Assembly: GCF_009677585.1 (NCBI RefSeq)
Contig: NZ_WKYV01000014.1
Span: 38,869-102,868 of the forward strand
Direction of reading: 5' to 3'
Length of the DNA: 64,000 nucleotides
Source: Lactonifactor sp. BIOML-A5
Lineage (GTDB): Bacteria; Bacillota; Clostridia; Lachnospirales; Lachnospiraceae
The notes below the pieces were generated by a model that did no database searches, was not told the DNA's origin, and worked only from the letters and a program-made list of their open reading frames with translations. This document shows, piece by piece, positions 33,890 through 43,996 of this stretch. The translations under genes were made by a program, and so were the position numbers. Each line of letters opens with the position of its first letter. The first letter of the stretch is position 1.

Positions 33890-34225
33890 TTACCGTTCTT
33901 TCTGCGCTTTGGCTTTCTGTTTGGCTTCAGCGGCTCTGGCCTGTTCCTGGACGGTATCCCAAATATTTTCCATGTGGGATGTTTCTTTATCTTCCCACCG
34001 CTCAAAAATCTGCTTCAAGGGCTTGCCGGATTTCAGCAGCGCCCTGGCCTGACTATCCTCCAGATCGTGGTATTCAAGAGACATCAGGATGTCCTCCCGC
34101 ACTGTGTACTCGTAGGCGTGGTTCAAAATCTCAGCCGCCGGCTGGGAAAGCAGCCAGTCCCGGAACTGCTCCTGTTCTGCAAACATTTTCTCATAGAGCC
34201 TGGTATTCAATTCTTCGTTGGTCAT
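33890..34225 (-). CDS. DUF3848-like protein
   Basis: A 111-aa protein, NEELNTRLYEKMFAEQEQFR, then PAAEILNHAYEYTVREDIL, with an Ala/Lys-rich end. I recall this pattern as DUF3848, found beside the large helicase of Clostridia ICEs. It follows the giant gene by 11 bp with GGAGG before its ATG, so the two are probably cotranscribed. Function unknown. Confidence 0.78.
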   Translation of the reverse strand: MTNEELNTRLYEKMFAEQEQFRDWLLSQPAAEILNHAYEYTVREDILMSLEYHDLEDSQARALLKSGKPLKQIFERWEDKETSHMENIWDTVQEQARAAEAKQKAKAQKER

Positions 34226-34236
34226 CGTATCCTCCT

Positions 34237-37200
34237 TTACCGTGCCAGCTCCGCAACCCTCCGGGCAGGCACATCCTCGCCCTCGTCTGGGGTATCGTCC
34301 ATCAATGTCTTGTCTTTCTCATCCATGTTGAGCAGAATATTCAGCTCTTTCAAACGGTCTGTTTTCTCCGCCAGCTCCTCCTCGCGGGCAAAAGGTGTAG
34401 CCAATTCCGTGCGGGCGTTTTCAAGCTGGGCCTTGGTTTCCTCCAGGCTGTTCTGCTCGGCCTGCAGGCTGCCTGCAAGGTTTTCCAGAGCGTTGTCCAG
34501 GCGGGTGATATTGCCGAACACATCCGCCCCCAGCGTCACCGTATGGGAAAGAGTGCCTTTGAGTGTGATCCGGTATTCGTTGCTCCTGCCATCATAAGCC
34601 AGCACCATGGAAAAGCCCCGGTACTGCCCCAAAAGAACAGCGTCGGAACCTGTCATACGGGTGCAAACATCAATGATAGCCTTGCCGGCGTCCTCTTTTT
34701 CGGTGTAGTGCCTGCCATCCACCTCCATGCCGCAGAAGCCCTCCTGGGCCTTGGGGTGGGCCGCCGCCAGCGCCAAATCCTGCTCATAACCCGCGATCCG
34801 TTCCGTGAGCCGGGTGATCTCCTCCGGGTACTTGCGGTACACCAGCTCCTCCAGGGCATATACCTGGTTCAAGTGGCTGGCTTTCAGCATATTCAGCCGC
34901 GCCACCTCCATATCCAGGTTGCACTTCTCGATAATTAACGGATTGCCGGTGGCCAGCGCCTTGATCTCCGAATAGCTCAGGGCGGTTTCATCCACATCAT
35001 CCGCCACACGGACGGGGGCCTTGCTGGTCATGATCTGGGCGATAAACTTCTGCTTGTTCTCCACGAGCTGGTAGAGGTAAGCGTCAAAGGTGCCCTCGGT
35101 GACATAGCGATAGATTTCCACCTCCTCGTTTTCATTGCCCTGGCGGACGATGCGCCCCAGCCGCTGCTGCAGATCAGAGGGCCGCCAGGGGCAGTCTAAA
35201 TCGTGTAGGGCAATCAAGCGGTCCTGCACATTGGTGCCTGCGCCCATCTTAGCTGTAGAACCCAGCAGCACCCGCACCTGCCCGGCGCGCACTTTGGAAA
35301 ACAGTTCCTTCTTTTTGGCTTCGCTGTCCGCCGTGTGGATAAAGGCGATTTCCTCCTCCGGGATTCCGGCGTCCATCAGTTTCTTTTTTAGGTCGTCATA
35401 AACACTGAACGAGCCGTCGGTGGTAGGTGTGGACAGGTCGCAGAACACAAGCTGGGCAGAGCGTTTTTCTTTGGTCTGTTCCCAGATGCGGAACACATTC
35501 CGGGCGCAGACAGCCACCTTGCCATTGGGGTCATCCGGGGCCAGAGGCTGAATCAGCCGCATATCCAGCGCCAATTTCCGCCCGTCATTGGTAATGCGGA
35601 GCATATTGTCCACATGGGGGTCAACCCCACCGGCACGGATTTTCTCTGCCCGTTCCGCCAGCCCCCTTATCATCTCCTTCTGAAGCTCCGAGGGCTGGAT
35701 TACTTCCGTGTGGAAGTTGGCCTTGGGCACGGGGAGTTTGAGCATATCCGCTGTTTGGATGTCAGCCACCTCCTTGAAAGCAGCCATCAGCTCCGGCAGG
35801 TTATAAAACTTGGCAAACCTGGTTTTAGCACGGTAGCCGGTGCCCTCCGGCGATAACTCGATGGCGGTGACAGTCTCCCCAAAGTTACTTGCCCAATCGT
35901 CAAAATGGATCAGGCCCATCTCCTGCAGGAGCCGGTACTGTAAATACCGTTGAATGGTATAAAGCTCTACCATGGAGTTGGAAATGGGGGTGCCAGTAGC
36001 AAAAATTGTGCCGCGCCCGCCCGTCAGCTCGTCCAGATACTGCGTTTTCATAAACAGATCGCTGGATTTCTGGGCTTCGGTCTGGGCAATGCCGCCCACG
36101 TTGCGCATTTTTGTCGCCAAAAACAAGTTCTTAAAATAGTGGCTCTCGTCGATAAAAAGGCGGTCGATACCTAATTGCTCGAAAGTGACCACGTCATCTT
36201 TACGGCTTTGGTCGTTGAGCTTGGCCAGCCTTGTCTCCAGCGATTTCCGGGTACGCTCCATCTGCTTGACCGTGTAGCGTTCCGCCTTCTGCGCCTTGGC
36301 CTGTTCGATCCCTTCCAGGATTTCCTCAATCTGGCGCTCCAAAATAGCCTGCTGGCGCTCCACGCTCATGGGGATTTTCTCAAATTGCGAGTGCCCGATA
36401 ATGATGGCGTCATAGTCCCCGGTGGCAATGCGGCTGCAAAATTTCTTCCGGTTCTGGGTTTCAAAATCTTTTTTCGTAGCAACCAAGATATTGGCGCTGG
36501 GATAGAGCTGGAGCCATTCCGCCGCCCACTGCTCCGTGATGTGGTTTGGCACCACAATCAGCGACTTGGTGCAAAGCCCCAGGCGCTTCATCTCCATGGC
36601 GGCTGCCACCATCTCGTAGGTTTTGCCTGCCCCTACCTCGTGGGCCAGCAGGGTGTTTCCACCGTACAAAATGTGCGCAATGGCATTGATCTGATGGGGA
36701 CGTAAGGAAATTTCCGGGTTCATGCCCTCAAACCGGATGTGCCTCCCATCATACTCACGGGGGCGGACGCCGTTGAAGGTTTCGTTATAAATGCGGCACA
36801 GCAGTTCCCGGCGATCAATATCTTTCCAAATCCACTCGGCAAACTTCTGCTTGATGAGTTCCTGCCGATCCTGGGCAATGGCGGTTTCTTTCTTGTTGAG
36901 GGCAGGCTTTTTCTTGCCGTTCTCGTCCTCAATATAGTCAAATACCCGCACATCCTTCTGATTCAGGGTCTGCTCCAGGATGTGGTAGGCGCTCATCCGC
37001 TTGGTGCCGTAGGTGGTGTTGGCCTTTACATTGCTGCGGTCGGCGTTTTTCTCCCGGATACTCCACTGGCCGGTGGCTTCAGAACGCAGGATTCTGATAC
37101 GGTCCCGCACATAGTAATTGGGGGTGAGCAGCTCCACCATGAACTGCTGGTACACCTCGATGGGCACCCAGTTTGCACCAATGCGCACGCCGATTTCACC

Positions 37201-40200
37201 AGCGCCCAGGTCCTGGGGCTGAACCGCCTCCAAAGCCTCCACATTTCTGCGGGCGGCTTCTTTCTGATGATCGGGGGCCACTTCCAGGAAGGCTTTTGCC
37301 ATCCGCAGCTTTTGGCGCACTTTCCCGGAAAGGTACTCATCCGCTGTGACAAGAGGATAGCGGCTCAGATCGGCCAAAGAAGGCAGGATGTCCTCCGGGT
37401 TCTCCGCGCAGCGAATATCCCGGTAAATCACCCCGGCAAGTTCCTGTTCCAGTTCCTCCGGGGATTTCCCCGACAGCTCCGCCATATAGTCCATATCCAC
37501 ACGGGCTTTTTCCGAAATGGACACCGCCAACGCTTCACTGGCCGTGTCCACGCTGGTGACAGCCACATGGGGACGGATGGTGCGCTTGGAGAACATATCG
37601 GCTTTTCTTTTTAGGTTGCCCTGCTCATCCAACACCTCCAAAGAGCAGAGCAGACAGTAGCTGGAGTCCTCCGAAAAGGCCAGCTTGTTGCCCCGGCTGT
37701 TAATCAGGCCGTACTTGGCGGTAAAGCTGTCGTAAAGAACATTGAGCTTTTGCTGCTCGGCTGCAATATCCTCATCCGGGTAGCCTTCAGTCTGGTATTC
37801 AATGAGCCTGCGGACACATTCCCGCAGCTCGATCATGCCACGGATACGGTTTTCCGCCGTGACGGAGACTTCCACCGGGTGCATGAGGCTGTTTTCCCGG
37901 TAGTACACCTGCCCGTCTACAAGCGTATAGCTGAAATTCTTCACAGTGGGGTCGGCGGGGATGGATTTATCTTCCTCCTCGTCCAGTTCCTCCAGCTCGT
38001 AGGGCTTGATTTCCGCCTGCAAAAACTGGATGGCATTGGCAAGTTGCTCGGACAAATCTTCACCCTCGCGGGCTTTGCAGGCGCTGTCCGGCCCGAACCG
38101 GGTGGATTCCATCACCATGTCGCCCAGAATCATCTCCGGGTGCTGCACGAAATAGCGGTTCATGCGGATTCCGTTTTCATCTGTGTCCAAATGAACCCAA
38201 TCCTGCTCCAAATCGGTGATGTGGTCGCGCTTTTGCAGGAAAATGATGTCGCTGGTCACTTCCGTTCCGGCGTTCCGCTTGAAGGTGTTATCCGGCAGGC
38301 GGATGGCCCCGATGAGGTCGGCGCGCTGGGCCAGGTATTTGCGGACAGCGGAGTTTTCCTTGTCCAGCGTGCCTTTCGACGTGATGAACGCCACGATACC
38401 GCCGGGCCGCACCTTGTCCAGCGTCTTTCCGAAAAAGTAGTCGTGGATGAGCCAGTGGTGCTTGTCATACCGCTTATCCAGCACCTTGAAATCCCCAAAG
38501 GGGACGTTGCCCACGGCCACATCAAAAAAGCTGTCGGGCATTTGCACGGTTTCAAAGCCGTTTACGGAAATGCTGGCGTTCTGGTAAAGCTGGCCCGCAA
38601 TCCGCCCGGAAATGGAATCCAGCTCTACGCCATAGGCTTTGCTGCCCGCCATGTCAGCAGGCAAAAGGCCCAAGAAATTGCCGGTGCCGCAGGATGGCTC
38701 CAGGATATTGCCCTGGGTAAAGCCCATCTGAGCGAGGGCCTTGTAGATTCCCCGGATAACCACGGGCGGCGTGTAAAAGGCGGTGAGGGTGCTGGCCCTG
38801 GCCGCCGCGTATTCCTCCGAATCCAGCAGGGATTTCAGCTCCTCATAGTGGGGGCTGGTTTCCTCAAAACAGTCCGCAAGGCCGCCCCATCCCACATAGC
38901 GGGATAGGATTTTCTGTTCTTCGGGCGTGGCCAGCCGTTCTTCAGCTTCGATCTGCTTCAACGTGCGGATGGCGGCAGCATTGGCCGCGTATTTCTCGCT
39001 GGGGGTGCCATGGCCCAGGGCGTCATCGGTAATACGGAAATCATGGCGCTGGTCCCTGGGAGCCTCTGGGTGCAGAGTCGTGAAGGTAATGCGCTCACGG
39101 CGGGGGCGCTTCGGCGGGGGTGGGAGTGCTTCTTCTTTTTGGGGCTGTAAATCGGCCTGCTCTGGGCTGGCTGTCGGTTCTTCTGTGGCAGGGGCTTGTT
39201 TCGCCTGCTCCATGGCCCGTTCATCCGGGAAGTTCCCGTAAACCCGCAGCCATCTGTTCTCCTGAAGGTCATAGACACCAGCGCCGTCATAGGCAAAGCC
39301 ATCCTCGCCCTCCATGGTGCCGGCCACATACTTCTGCGCCGCCTGTTCTGCCTCCGCCAGCGTTTGGTAATCCAGCCGTTCATCAAATCCATTTTCAAAG
39401 TGATGGTACACCACCACCTCAAAAGGCGGCTCCATGCGCTGGGCATAGCGTTCGATGTCCTCCTGTGTGAGCCATTCCGGTTTTTCCGGCAGGGCGGCGT
39501 AGAGTTCCCGCATTTTGGCGATTTGCTCTCGTACGTTCCCAGCCCACAGGTGCTTTTCCGCCCGTCCGCCAGCGCCAAGGAAATATTCACAGTCGGCTTT
39601 TAGGCGGCTGAGTAAGAAATAGCCATCTGACCCCTGCTCCGGCATGGCACCGATGGATTCCAATTCTCCATCGGAAACGGAAATGAGGTCATCAAAATCA
39701 AGTTCGGCCAGCTCGTTTTGGATGAGTTCATCCAGACTCTCGTACTGCCTGCGCTCCAAAAACTGCCCGCCCAGGTAACGCTCCATGCGGTAATGGACCA
39801 AATCGGCATTGACCTGGATGGGGATTTCCTCATCGGTGACGGTAGTGTAGGCAATGCCCACCTTTTCCAAATCGCTGAAATCTGCTGGGCTGCCATACTC
39901 GGCCACGCAGAAATCGTTGATAAACTCTTTGGCGATCTCCAGTGAAGCAGGTTCCGGCTCCTCGGACAAAAACTCGCGCTCAATGAAGTCGGCAACATCC
40001 TGGCAGTTACCTTTGCCGCCATGAGCACGGTAATCCATCAAGCCTTCTTCGATTAGTTCGCTGGAAGCCGCATATCCGGCCTCCTCCAGATAACCGGCGA
40101 TTTCTTCTATCTGCGCCTGTTCCGGGGTAAGGGCCGGGGGCAGCTCCGCGATCTGCTCCATACAGAGAGTGATGTCCACCGCGATTTCTTCTTCCGGGTC

Positions 40201-43200
40201 CGCATGGTCCAGGAAGGATTGAAGCAGTCTGCGGATTTCCTCCCGCTGAACAGGGTCGTGAAGCTGCTGGGCGATATTCTCCACCGCCTGGGCGTCATCT
40301 TCGCCATAGCCCATGCGGGAACCGTCAAACTCTCCCACAAAGCGCAGCACTTGGGCGGCCAGCTCCGGGTAGGGGTCTGCCAGTTCTTCTTTTTGGGGTG
40401 GTTCCTGCACTCTGGGCGGCACAGTGAACACCGGCGCATCCTGGGTGGCGGAAATCGTCATTTCCGAGGTATCCGCAATCCGCTGGATTTCCTCCCGCAC
40501 CGCCTGGGGCATTTCCTCGTCGTAAATCGTCACCGTGCGGTCTGGGGCGATGTGGGCCACTGTTTTGTAGTCCCCGTGTTCTTCCTCCAGCCGGTTCCAC
40601 ACAGTAAGCCCATTTCCCAGATGGCCATAGCCCAGGTCGTAGGCTTTCGCCTGCGGCGTGGTGGGGGCTACCGGCTCCTTGTGCTCCGCAAAGAGCGTGA
40701 AGGTTCCCTGCCGGAAGGCGGCGAGGTTTTCAAACGCCTGCCGGCGCAGGGTGTACATCCTGTCATCCTGCGGGGTGGCCTCCCAAATGGGGACCATCAT
40801 CTGATAGATTTCTTCCACACGGGCCGGGTCATCAAGCTGCGGCTCGATGAGCTTCACCGCGTCCCAATAGTCAAAGCCGAAGGGATAGGGGTGGGGCTGC
40901 TCCTGGGGTACGTTCTCAAAGAAAGTGCGGATATTTCGAGCAAGCTGGTGCTTCTCATACTGCGGCATAGCGGCACGGTCCTCATCGGTGAGGAACCGCC
41001 CCTGGACGATCATGGCGCTGACGCGCTTTTCCACGGCGTTCCATTTCAGCTCCACCTTGGCGTAGGGGGCGGTAATACTGCCGTGGCTGAAAGAAACACC
41101 TTTACTGAGCTGGTAGGTCACATCGTCATTCCCACCGGAATGGCCGCTGTACTCGCCGTGGTAGTGCTTTAAGAAATTCTCCCGTTCCTTGCGCTCTGTG
41201 TGGTTGCGATAGAAAGAATACACGGCCAGCCGGTAATCGGTGCTGCGTTTTCCACCCCGGAGAAGGTTGTCGATCTCGTCCCCGGAGATGAAAAAACGCC
41301 GCTGGGGGGCGTACCCTTCGGCGGCGGTAAAGTGCAGCGGTTCCCGCTGCAGGTCGGAAAGCTGCTCCAGCAATTTTTGCGGACGGTGGAAATGGAATCG
41401 CAGCAGTTCCCGGTTCTCTCTGTATGCCTGGACAAACTGCTCCAGCTCATCCCGCAGGTTCTGCAGCTCCTCCGGATGGCCTAACAAATCGCTTATGGCG
41501 GCGCTTTCCTCTGGAAACCCATGATTTTTACCGTAAATGGCATTCACCGTGGGAAGATAGCCCGCGTCGGCAGTGCCTTCTGCAAAATCCTGCCGGAGAT
41601 ACCATAGCTGCGCGGCCCGTTGCTGGCGCTCATACTCATCCACCCGATCCAGCTCGCTCTGGGGCATATACCGGCCCAAGTCCAGCAGTTCCCGGATACG
41701 GGCCGCCGCCTGTTCCCAGGGGATGAGGGTGGCGCTGGAACGCTGGGCGCTTTCGCCCTGGGCAATGCGGATTCCCTCGGCGTTGTACCAGATGGCATAC
41801 TGTCGGCCATCCAGATAAAAACCAGCGCCGTTTTCGCCGTAGTGTTCGGAAAGGAACCGGGCATTGTCCGGCTTATCCTTTTTGAAATAGGCGCAGATGA
41901 TGAGGCGGCTGTTCTGGTCGTTGGCACCAATGCACAGCGCCTCGTCGATTACCTGCTGGGGCAGAGCCGGGTGAGGGAAAATGGATGGTTGGGCCGTACC
42001 CTCGGCCTGGGCTGGCTGCTGAAACGCCGCAAAATCAAAAAGGGACATCTGCTGGCTCTCCTGGGTAGGGAGCTGCGGGATGTCCGTCTGAATGAAATAT
42101 TCTTTTTTGTCAATGAGCTGGGCAGTCCACTGGGCCACAATATCCCAGGAAAAAACGGATTCCTTGGTGCGGGATGGGTAAGAGCCTTCCCACATGAGCA
42201 GGCCATTCTCCTGGGGCTTATATCCCAGGCGCTGCCCGTCCGCGATGATTTCAGTGTACCGGTCGTGATAGGCGGATTTCAGGTAGTCCGCCCGTTCCTG
42301 GGCGTCGCTGTGAACAGAGAAGAAAAGCTCGATCTGATTTTTCTTATATTTCAGGTCGTCGTCCTTGTTGGCGATGATGGCCATGATCTGCTTTTCATCC
42401 AAAAGCGCAGGGAGCTGTTTGCCACCTGCGCTTTCTCCCGGTTCCGGCTCTTGGGTCGTTAGCTGTAGATCAGCTCCGCCAGCACCGTTTCCTCCGCCGC
42501 GTTCTGCAGGTTGTTCATCATCTGCACCCACTTCATCTGATCTCTGGCTTTCAGTTCCTCCGTCACGCCCTCGGCTTTCGCCATCTGCGCCACGATTTCC
42601 TCCATCCGGCGCTGGGCGTTCTGCTGGATCTCCGCCAGATGTGTGTTCAATTTCCCGCTGGTCAGCAGGTTCGTGTACGTCACCCTGCGGTGCTCCTTGA
42701 GAAATTTCTTCCGAAGCAATGCGTATTTCCCATGGGGAACCGGCTCCTCCTGGGGCGGCAGAAGGTTCGGCAGATTGTAGTCGCCCTGCCTGGTGTAAGT
42801 GATCTCGGTCATATTCAAAACTCCTTTCCGGCTGTGTGTTTTCCTGTTCAGTTACAGCATACTGGTTTTTCTGCTGGGGTTCAAATGTGCGATTTTCTTT
42901 TTGAGGCTGTCTTTGCAGGGCAAGGACCGTGCGGGAAATGGCGGAAAGGCACATCTGGGAGATGTCCCCGGCAGCCACGCCCAAAGCGTTCAGCGTCTGC
43001 GGTGTGTTGAAATTCAGCACATCCCGAAAATCCTCATCCTCAAAGTAATCAGACGGGTCGAGGCCGCAGTGCACCAGCAGCATATATCCAATGCTGTTTT
43101 GCACCGCCCTGCGGTATTCCACCTCCAGGTTCAGCTCGTCCAGTTCTTCCAGAAAGCTGCCTTCTGTAAGGGTTTTCAATTCAGAAAGATAGTCGGGCAT

Positions 43201-43659
43201 ATTGTCCTCTACGGCGTTCTTTGCCGCAGAGAGCAGGGCTTCGCCCAAATCCTCCTTATGCTCCAGCTCCCCAAAGCTGTTTTCCAGCGTTTCAATGATG
43301 TCCGGCGCGTATTCTTCCCGCACCGTCCAAAGGGGGACGGGCCGGGGGAACCGGGCCTCATGGGTATCGGAAATATCAAAGTAGTATTTCAGCCGGGGCT
43401 TGCCATTGTGTTCCCCGTCAAAAACGGCAATGCCGTTTGCGCCCCGGTTTACCCAGCGCCCAAATTGCCGGTTCCATCGCTCAATCTCCAGGACGGCGGT
43501 GGCGTCTGGGCGCTGGGCGTAGACAAGCAGTTGTTCATCAAATGGAAGCCGGTAGTTGCGGCAGGCAGAAGCCAGAAACGCCCGCCACTGGTCGGGAGCT
43601 GTTACGCTGCGCTGCGTTTCCTGGTACAGCTCCGTCAAGGCTTTATATCGTATCGCCAT
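34237..43659 (-). CDS. Giant ICE protein: N6-methylase-like plus SNF2-type helicase (3,140 aa)
   Basis: The order of parts is: N-terminal ICE domain (LPFDEQLLVYAQRPDATAVL near 50), low-complexity linker (280-400, overlapping tnpV), several accessory domains, a methylase-like domain with EPSCGTGNFLG near 1650 and GNVPFGD near 1716, then a helicase with HEVGAGKT near 2340, FIDESH near 2506 and QQRLGRIVRQG near 2836, and a coiled-coil end. The catalytic NPPY/F of active methylases reads NVPF here, so methylation is uncertain. Such proteins are the largest genes of Tn1549-like ICEs and probably process or protect the element DNA. AGGAGG precedes the ATG. There is no frameshift. Confidence 0.9.
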   Translation of the reverse strand: MAIRYKALTELYQETQRSVTAPDQWRAFLASACRNYRLPFDEQLLVYAQRPDATAVLEIERWNRQFGRWVNRGANGIAVFDGEHNGKPRLKYYFDISDTHEARFPRPVPLWTVREEYAPDIIETLENSFGELEHKEDLGEALLSAAKNAVEDNMPDYLSELKTLTEGSFLEELDELNLEVEYRRAVQNSIGYMLLVHCGLDPSDYFEDEDFRDVLNFNTPQTLNALGVAAGDISQMCLSAISRTVLALQRQPQKENRTFEPQQKNQYAVTEQENTQPERSFEYDRDHLHQAGRLQSAEPSAAPGGAGSPWEIRIASEEISQGAPQGDVHEPADQREIEHTSGGDPAERPAPDGGNRGADGESRGRDGGTESQRSDEVGADDEQPAERGGGNGAGGADLQLTTQEPEPGESAGGKQLPALLDEKQIMAIIANKDDDLKYKKNQIELFFSVHSDAQERADYLKSAYHDRYTEIIADGQRLGYKPQENGLLMWEGSYPSRTKESVFSWDIVAQWTAQLIDKKEYFIQTDIPQLPTQESQQMSLFDFAAFQQPAQAEGTAQPSIFPHPALPQQVIDEALCIGANDQNSRLIICAYFKKDKPDNARFLSEHYGENGAGFYLDGRQYAIWYNAEGIRIAQGESAQRSSATLIPWEQAAARIRELLDLGRYMPQSELDRVDEYERQQRAAQLWYLRQDFAEGTADAGYLPTVNAIYGKNHGFPEESAAISDLLGHPEELQNLRDELEQFVQAYRENRELLRFHFHRPQKLLEQLSDLQREPLHFTAAEGYAPQRRFFISGDEIDNLLRGGKRSTDYRLAVYSFYRNHTERKERENFLKHYHGEYSGHSGGNDDVTYQLSKGVSFSHGSITAPYAKVELKWNAVEKRVSAMIVQGRFLTDEDRAAMPQYEKHQLARNIRTFFENVPQEQPHPYPFGFDYWDAVKLIEPQLDDPARVEEIYQMMVPIWEATPQDDRMYTLRRQAFENLAAFRQGTFTLFAEHKEPVAPTTPQAKAYDLGYGHLGNGLTVWNRLEEEHGDYKTVAHIAPDRTVTIYDEEMPQAVREEIQRIADTSEMTISATQDAPVFTVPPRVQEPPQKEELADPYPELAAQVLRFVGEFDGSRMGYGEDDAQAVENIAQQLHDPVQREEIRRLLQSFLDHADPEEEIAVDITLCMEQIAELPPALTPEQAQIEEIAGYLEEAGYAASSELIEEGLMDYRAHGGKGNCQDVADFIEREFLSEEPEPASLEIAKEFINDFCVAEYGSPADFSDLEKVGIAYTTVTDEEIPIQVNADLVHYRMERYLGGQFLERRQYESLDELIQNELAELDFDDLISVSDGELESIGAMPEQGSDGYFLLSRLKADCEYFLGAGGRAEKHLWAGNVREQIAKMRELYAALPEKPEWLTQEDIERYAQRMEPPFEVVVYHHFENGFDERLDYQTLAEAEQAAQKYVAGTMEGEDGFAYDGAGVYDLQENRWLRVYGNFPDERAMEQAKQAPATEEPTASPEQADLQPQKEEALPPPPKRPRRERITFTTLHPEAPRDQRHDFRITDDALGHGTPSEKYAANAAAIRTLKQIEAEERLATPEEQKILSRYVGWGGLADCFEETSPHYEELKSLLDSEEYAAARASTLTAFYTPPVVIRGIYKALAQMGFTQGNILEPSCGTGNFLGLLPADMAGSKAYGVELDSISGRIAGQLYQNASISVNGFETVQMPDSFFDVAVGNVPFGDFKVLDKRYDKHHWLIHDYFFGKTLDKVRPGGIVAFITSKGTLDKENSAVRKYLAQRADLIGAIRLPDNTFKRNAGTEVTSDIIFLQKRDHITDLEQDWVHLDTDENGIRMNRYFVQHPEMILGDMVMESTRFGPDSACKAREGEDLSEQLANAIQFLQAEIKPYELEELDEEEDKSIPADPTVKNFSYTLVDGQVYYRENSLMHPVEVSVTAENRIRGMIELRECVRRLIEYQTEGYPDEDIAAEQQKLNVLYDSFTAKYGLINSRGNKLAFSEDSSYCLLCSLEVLDEQGNLKRKADMFSKRTIRPHVAVTSVDTASEALAVSISEKARVDMDYMAELSGKSPEELEQELAGVIYRDIRCAENPEDILPSLADLSRYPLVTADEYLSGKVRQKLRMAKAFLEVAPDHQKEAARRNVEALEAVQPQDLGAGEIGVRIGANWVPIEVYQQFMVELLTPNYYVRDRIRILRSEATGQWSIREKNADRSNVKANTTYGTKRMSAYHILEQTLNQKDVRVFDYIEDENGKKKPALNKKETAIAQDRQELIKQKFAEWIWKDIDRRELLCRIYNETFNGVRPREYDGRHIRFEGMNPEISLRPHQINAIAHILYGGNTLLAHEVGAGKTYEMVAAAMEMKRLGLCTKSLIVVPNHITEQWAAEWLQLYPSANILVATKKDFETQNRKKFCSRIATGDYDAIIIGHSQFEKIPMSVERQQAILERQIEEILEGIEQAKAQKAERYTVKQMERTRKSLETRLAKLNDQSRKDDVVTFEQLGIDRLFIDESHYFKNLFLATKMRNVGGIAQTEAQKSSDLFMKTQYLDELTGGRGTIFATGTPISNSMVELYTIQRYLQYRLLQEMGLIHFDDWASNFGETVTAIELSPEGTGYRAKTRFAKFYNLPELMAAFKEVADIQTADMLKLPVPKANFHTEVIQPSELQKEMIRGLAERAEKIRAGGVDPHVDNMLRITNDGRKLALDMRLIQPLAPDDPNGKVAVCARNVFRIWEQTKEKRSAQLVFCDLSTPTTDGSFSVYDDLKKKLMDAGIPEEEIAFIHTADSEAKKKELFSKVRAGQVRVLLGSTAKMGAGTNVQDRLIALHDLDCPWRPSDLQQRLGRIVRQGNENEEVEIYRYVTEGTFDAYLYQLVENKQKFIAQIMTSKAPVRVADDVDETALSYSEIKALATGNPLIIEKCNLDMEVARLNMLKASHLNQVYALEELVYRKYPEEITRLTERIAGYEQDLALAAAHPKAQEGFCGMEVDGRHYTEKEDAGKAIIDVCTRMTGSDAVLLGQYRGFSMVLAYDGRSNEYRITLKGTLSHTVTLGADVFGNITRLDNALENLAGSLQAEQNSLEETKAQLENARTELATPFAREEELAEKTDRLKELNILLNMDEKDKTLMDDTPDEGEDVPARRVAELAR
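42459..42812 (-). CDS. tnpV: TnpV-family transposon protein, out of frame inside the giant gene
   Basis: A 117-aa protein that matches TnpV as I remember it from Tn4451-type elements: ITYTRQGDYNLPNLLPPQEE, then KEHRRVTYTNLLTSGKLNTH, QMAKAEGVTEELKARDQMKW and NAAEETVLAELIYS. It is read on the same strand as the 3,140-aa gene but in the +1 frame. The ATG at 42812 has AAAGGAG 8 nt upstream, and a promoter-like pair lies 44-80 bp before it. The overlapping part of the giant protein is a Gly/Asp/Arg-rich linker, the less structured of the two readings. The role of TnpV is not known. Confidence 0.78.
   Translation of the reverse strand: MTEITYTRQGDYNLPNLLPPQEEPVPHGKYALLRKKFLKEHRRVTYTNLLTSGKLNTHLAEIQQNAQRRMEEIVAQMAKAEGVTEELKARDQMKWVQMMNNLQNAAEETVLAELIYS
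42856..42892 (-). promoter_or_regulatory. Promoter-like TCGCACATTTG element before tnpV, inside the giant gene
   Basis: TCGCACATTTGA (42892-42881) and TATGCT (42861-42856) are at the 29-bp distance seen at three other loci. TATGCT has four of six consensus bases. The tnpV start lies 44 bp downstream of the -10. In the giant frame the same bases encode NRTFEPQQKNQYA. Confidence 0.5.
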
Positions 43660-43677
43660 CGGTTGCCCCTCCTTTTC

Positions 43678-43986
43678 TTATTCTTTTTTCGCAGCTTTCA
43701 GTTCTGCGCTGTAATCCTTATCCGGGTCATATTGATTGCACAGGGAGAGCAGTAACAGCCAGATGGTATTTCCGGCCTCCTTCGGGTACATCCGAAGCGC
43801 CACGCAGGGCGCATGGTCACTGTCAACAAAGGGCCTCCCATAGCGCATAAACTGGTCGATCAGCTTTTGAGCCATCTCCCGGTATTCTTCATAGGGGTTC
43901 TGTTCCGCCTGCTGATGGAGAACCGTCATCAGCAAGTTGAACCAGTCCTCATGCGTATCCAGTTTTACGGGCGGTAAAGACGCCAT
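43678..43986 (-). CDS. Conserved hypothetical ICE protein (102 aa)
   Basis: A soluble protein (LDTHEDWFNLLMTVLHQQAE, then PYEEYREMAQKLIDQFMRYG). The ATG at 43986 has GAGGTG upstream. A start 78 bp earlier would overlap the preceding gene. It lies 18 bp before the giant gene and is probably cotranscribed. No function can be given. Confidence 0.65.
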   Translation of the reverse strand: MASLPPVKLDTHEDWFNLLMTVLHQQAEQNPYEEYREMAQKLIDQFMRYGRPFVDSDHAPCVALRMYPKEAGNTIWLLLLSLCNQYDPDKDYSAELKAAKKE

Positions 43987-43996
43987 TTTTATCACC

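Noticed and set aside
42459..43659. Frameshift explanation for the two readings near tnpV
   Set aside because: The giant frame is open on both sides without interruption and tnpV has its own start and stop, so no frameshift is needed.
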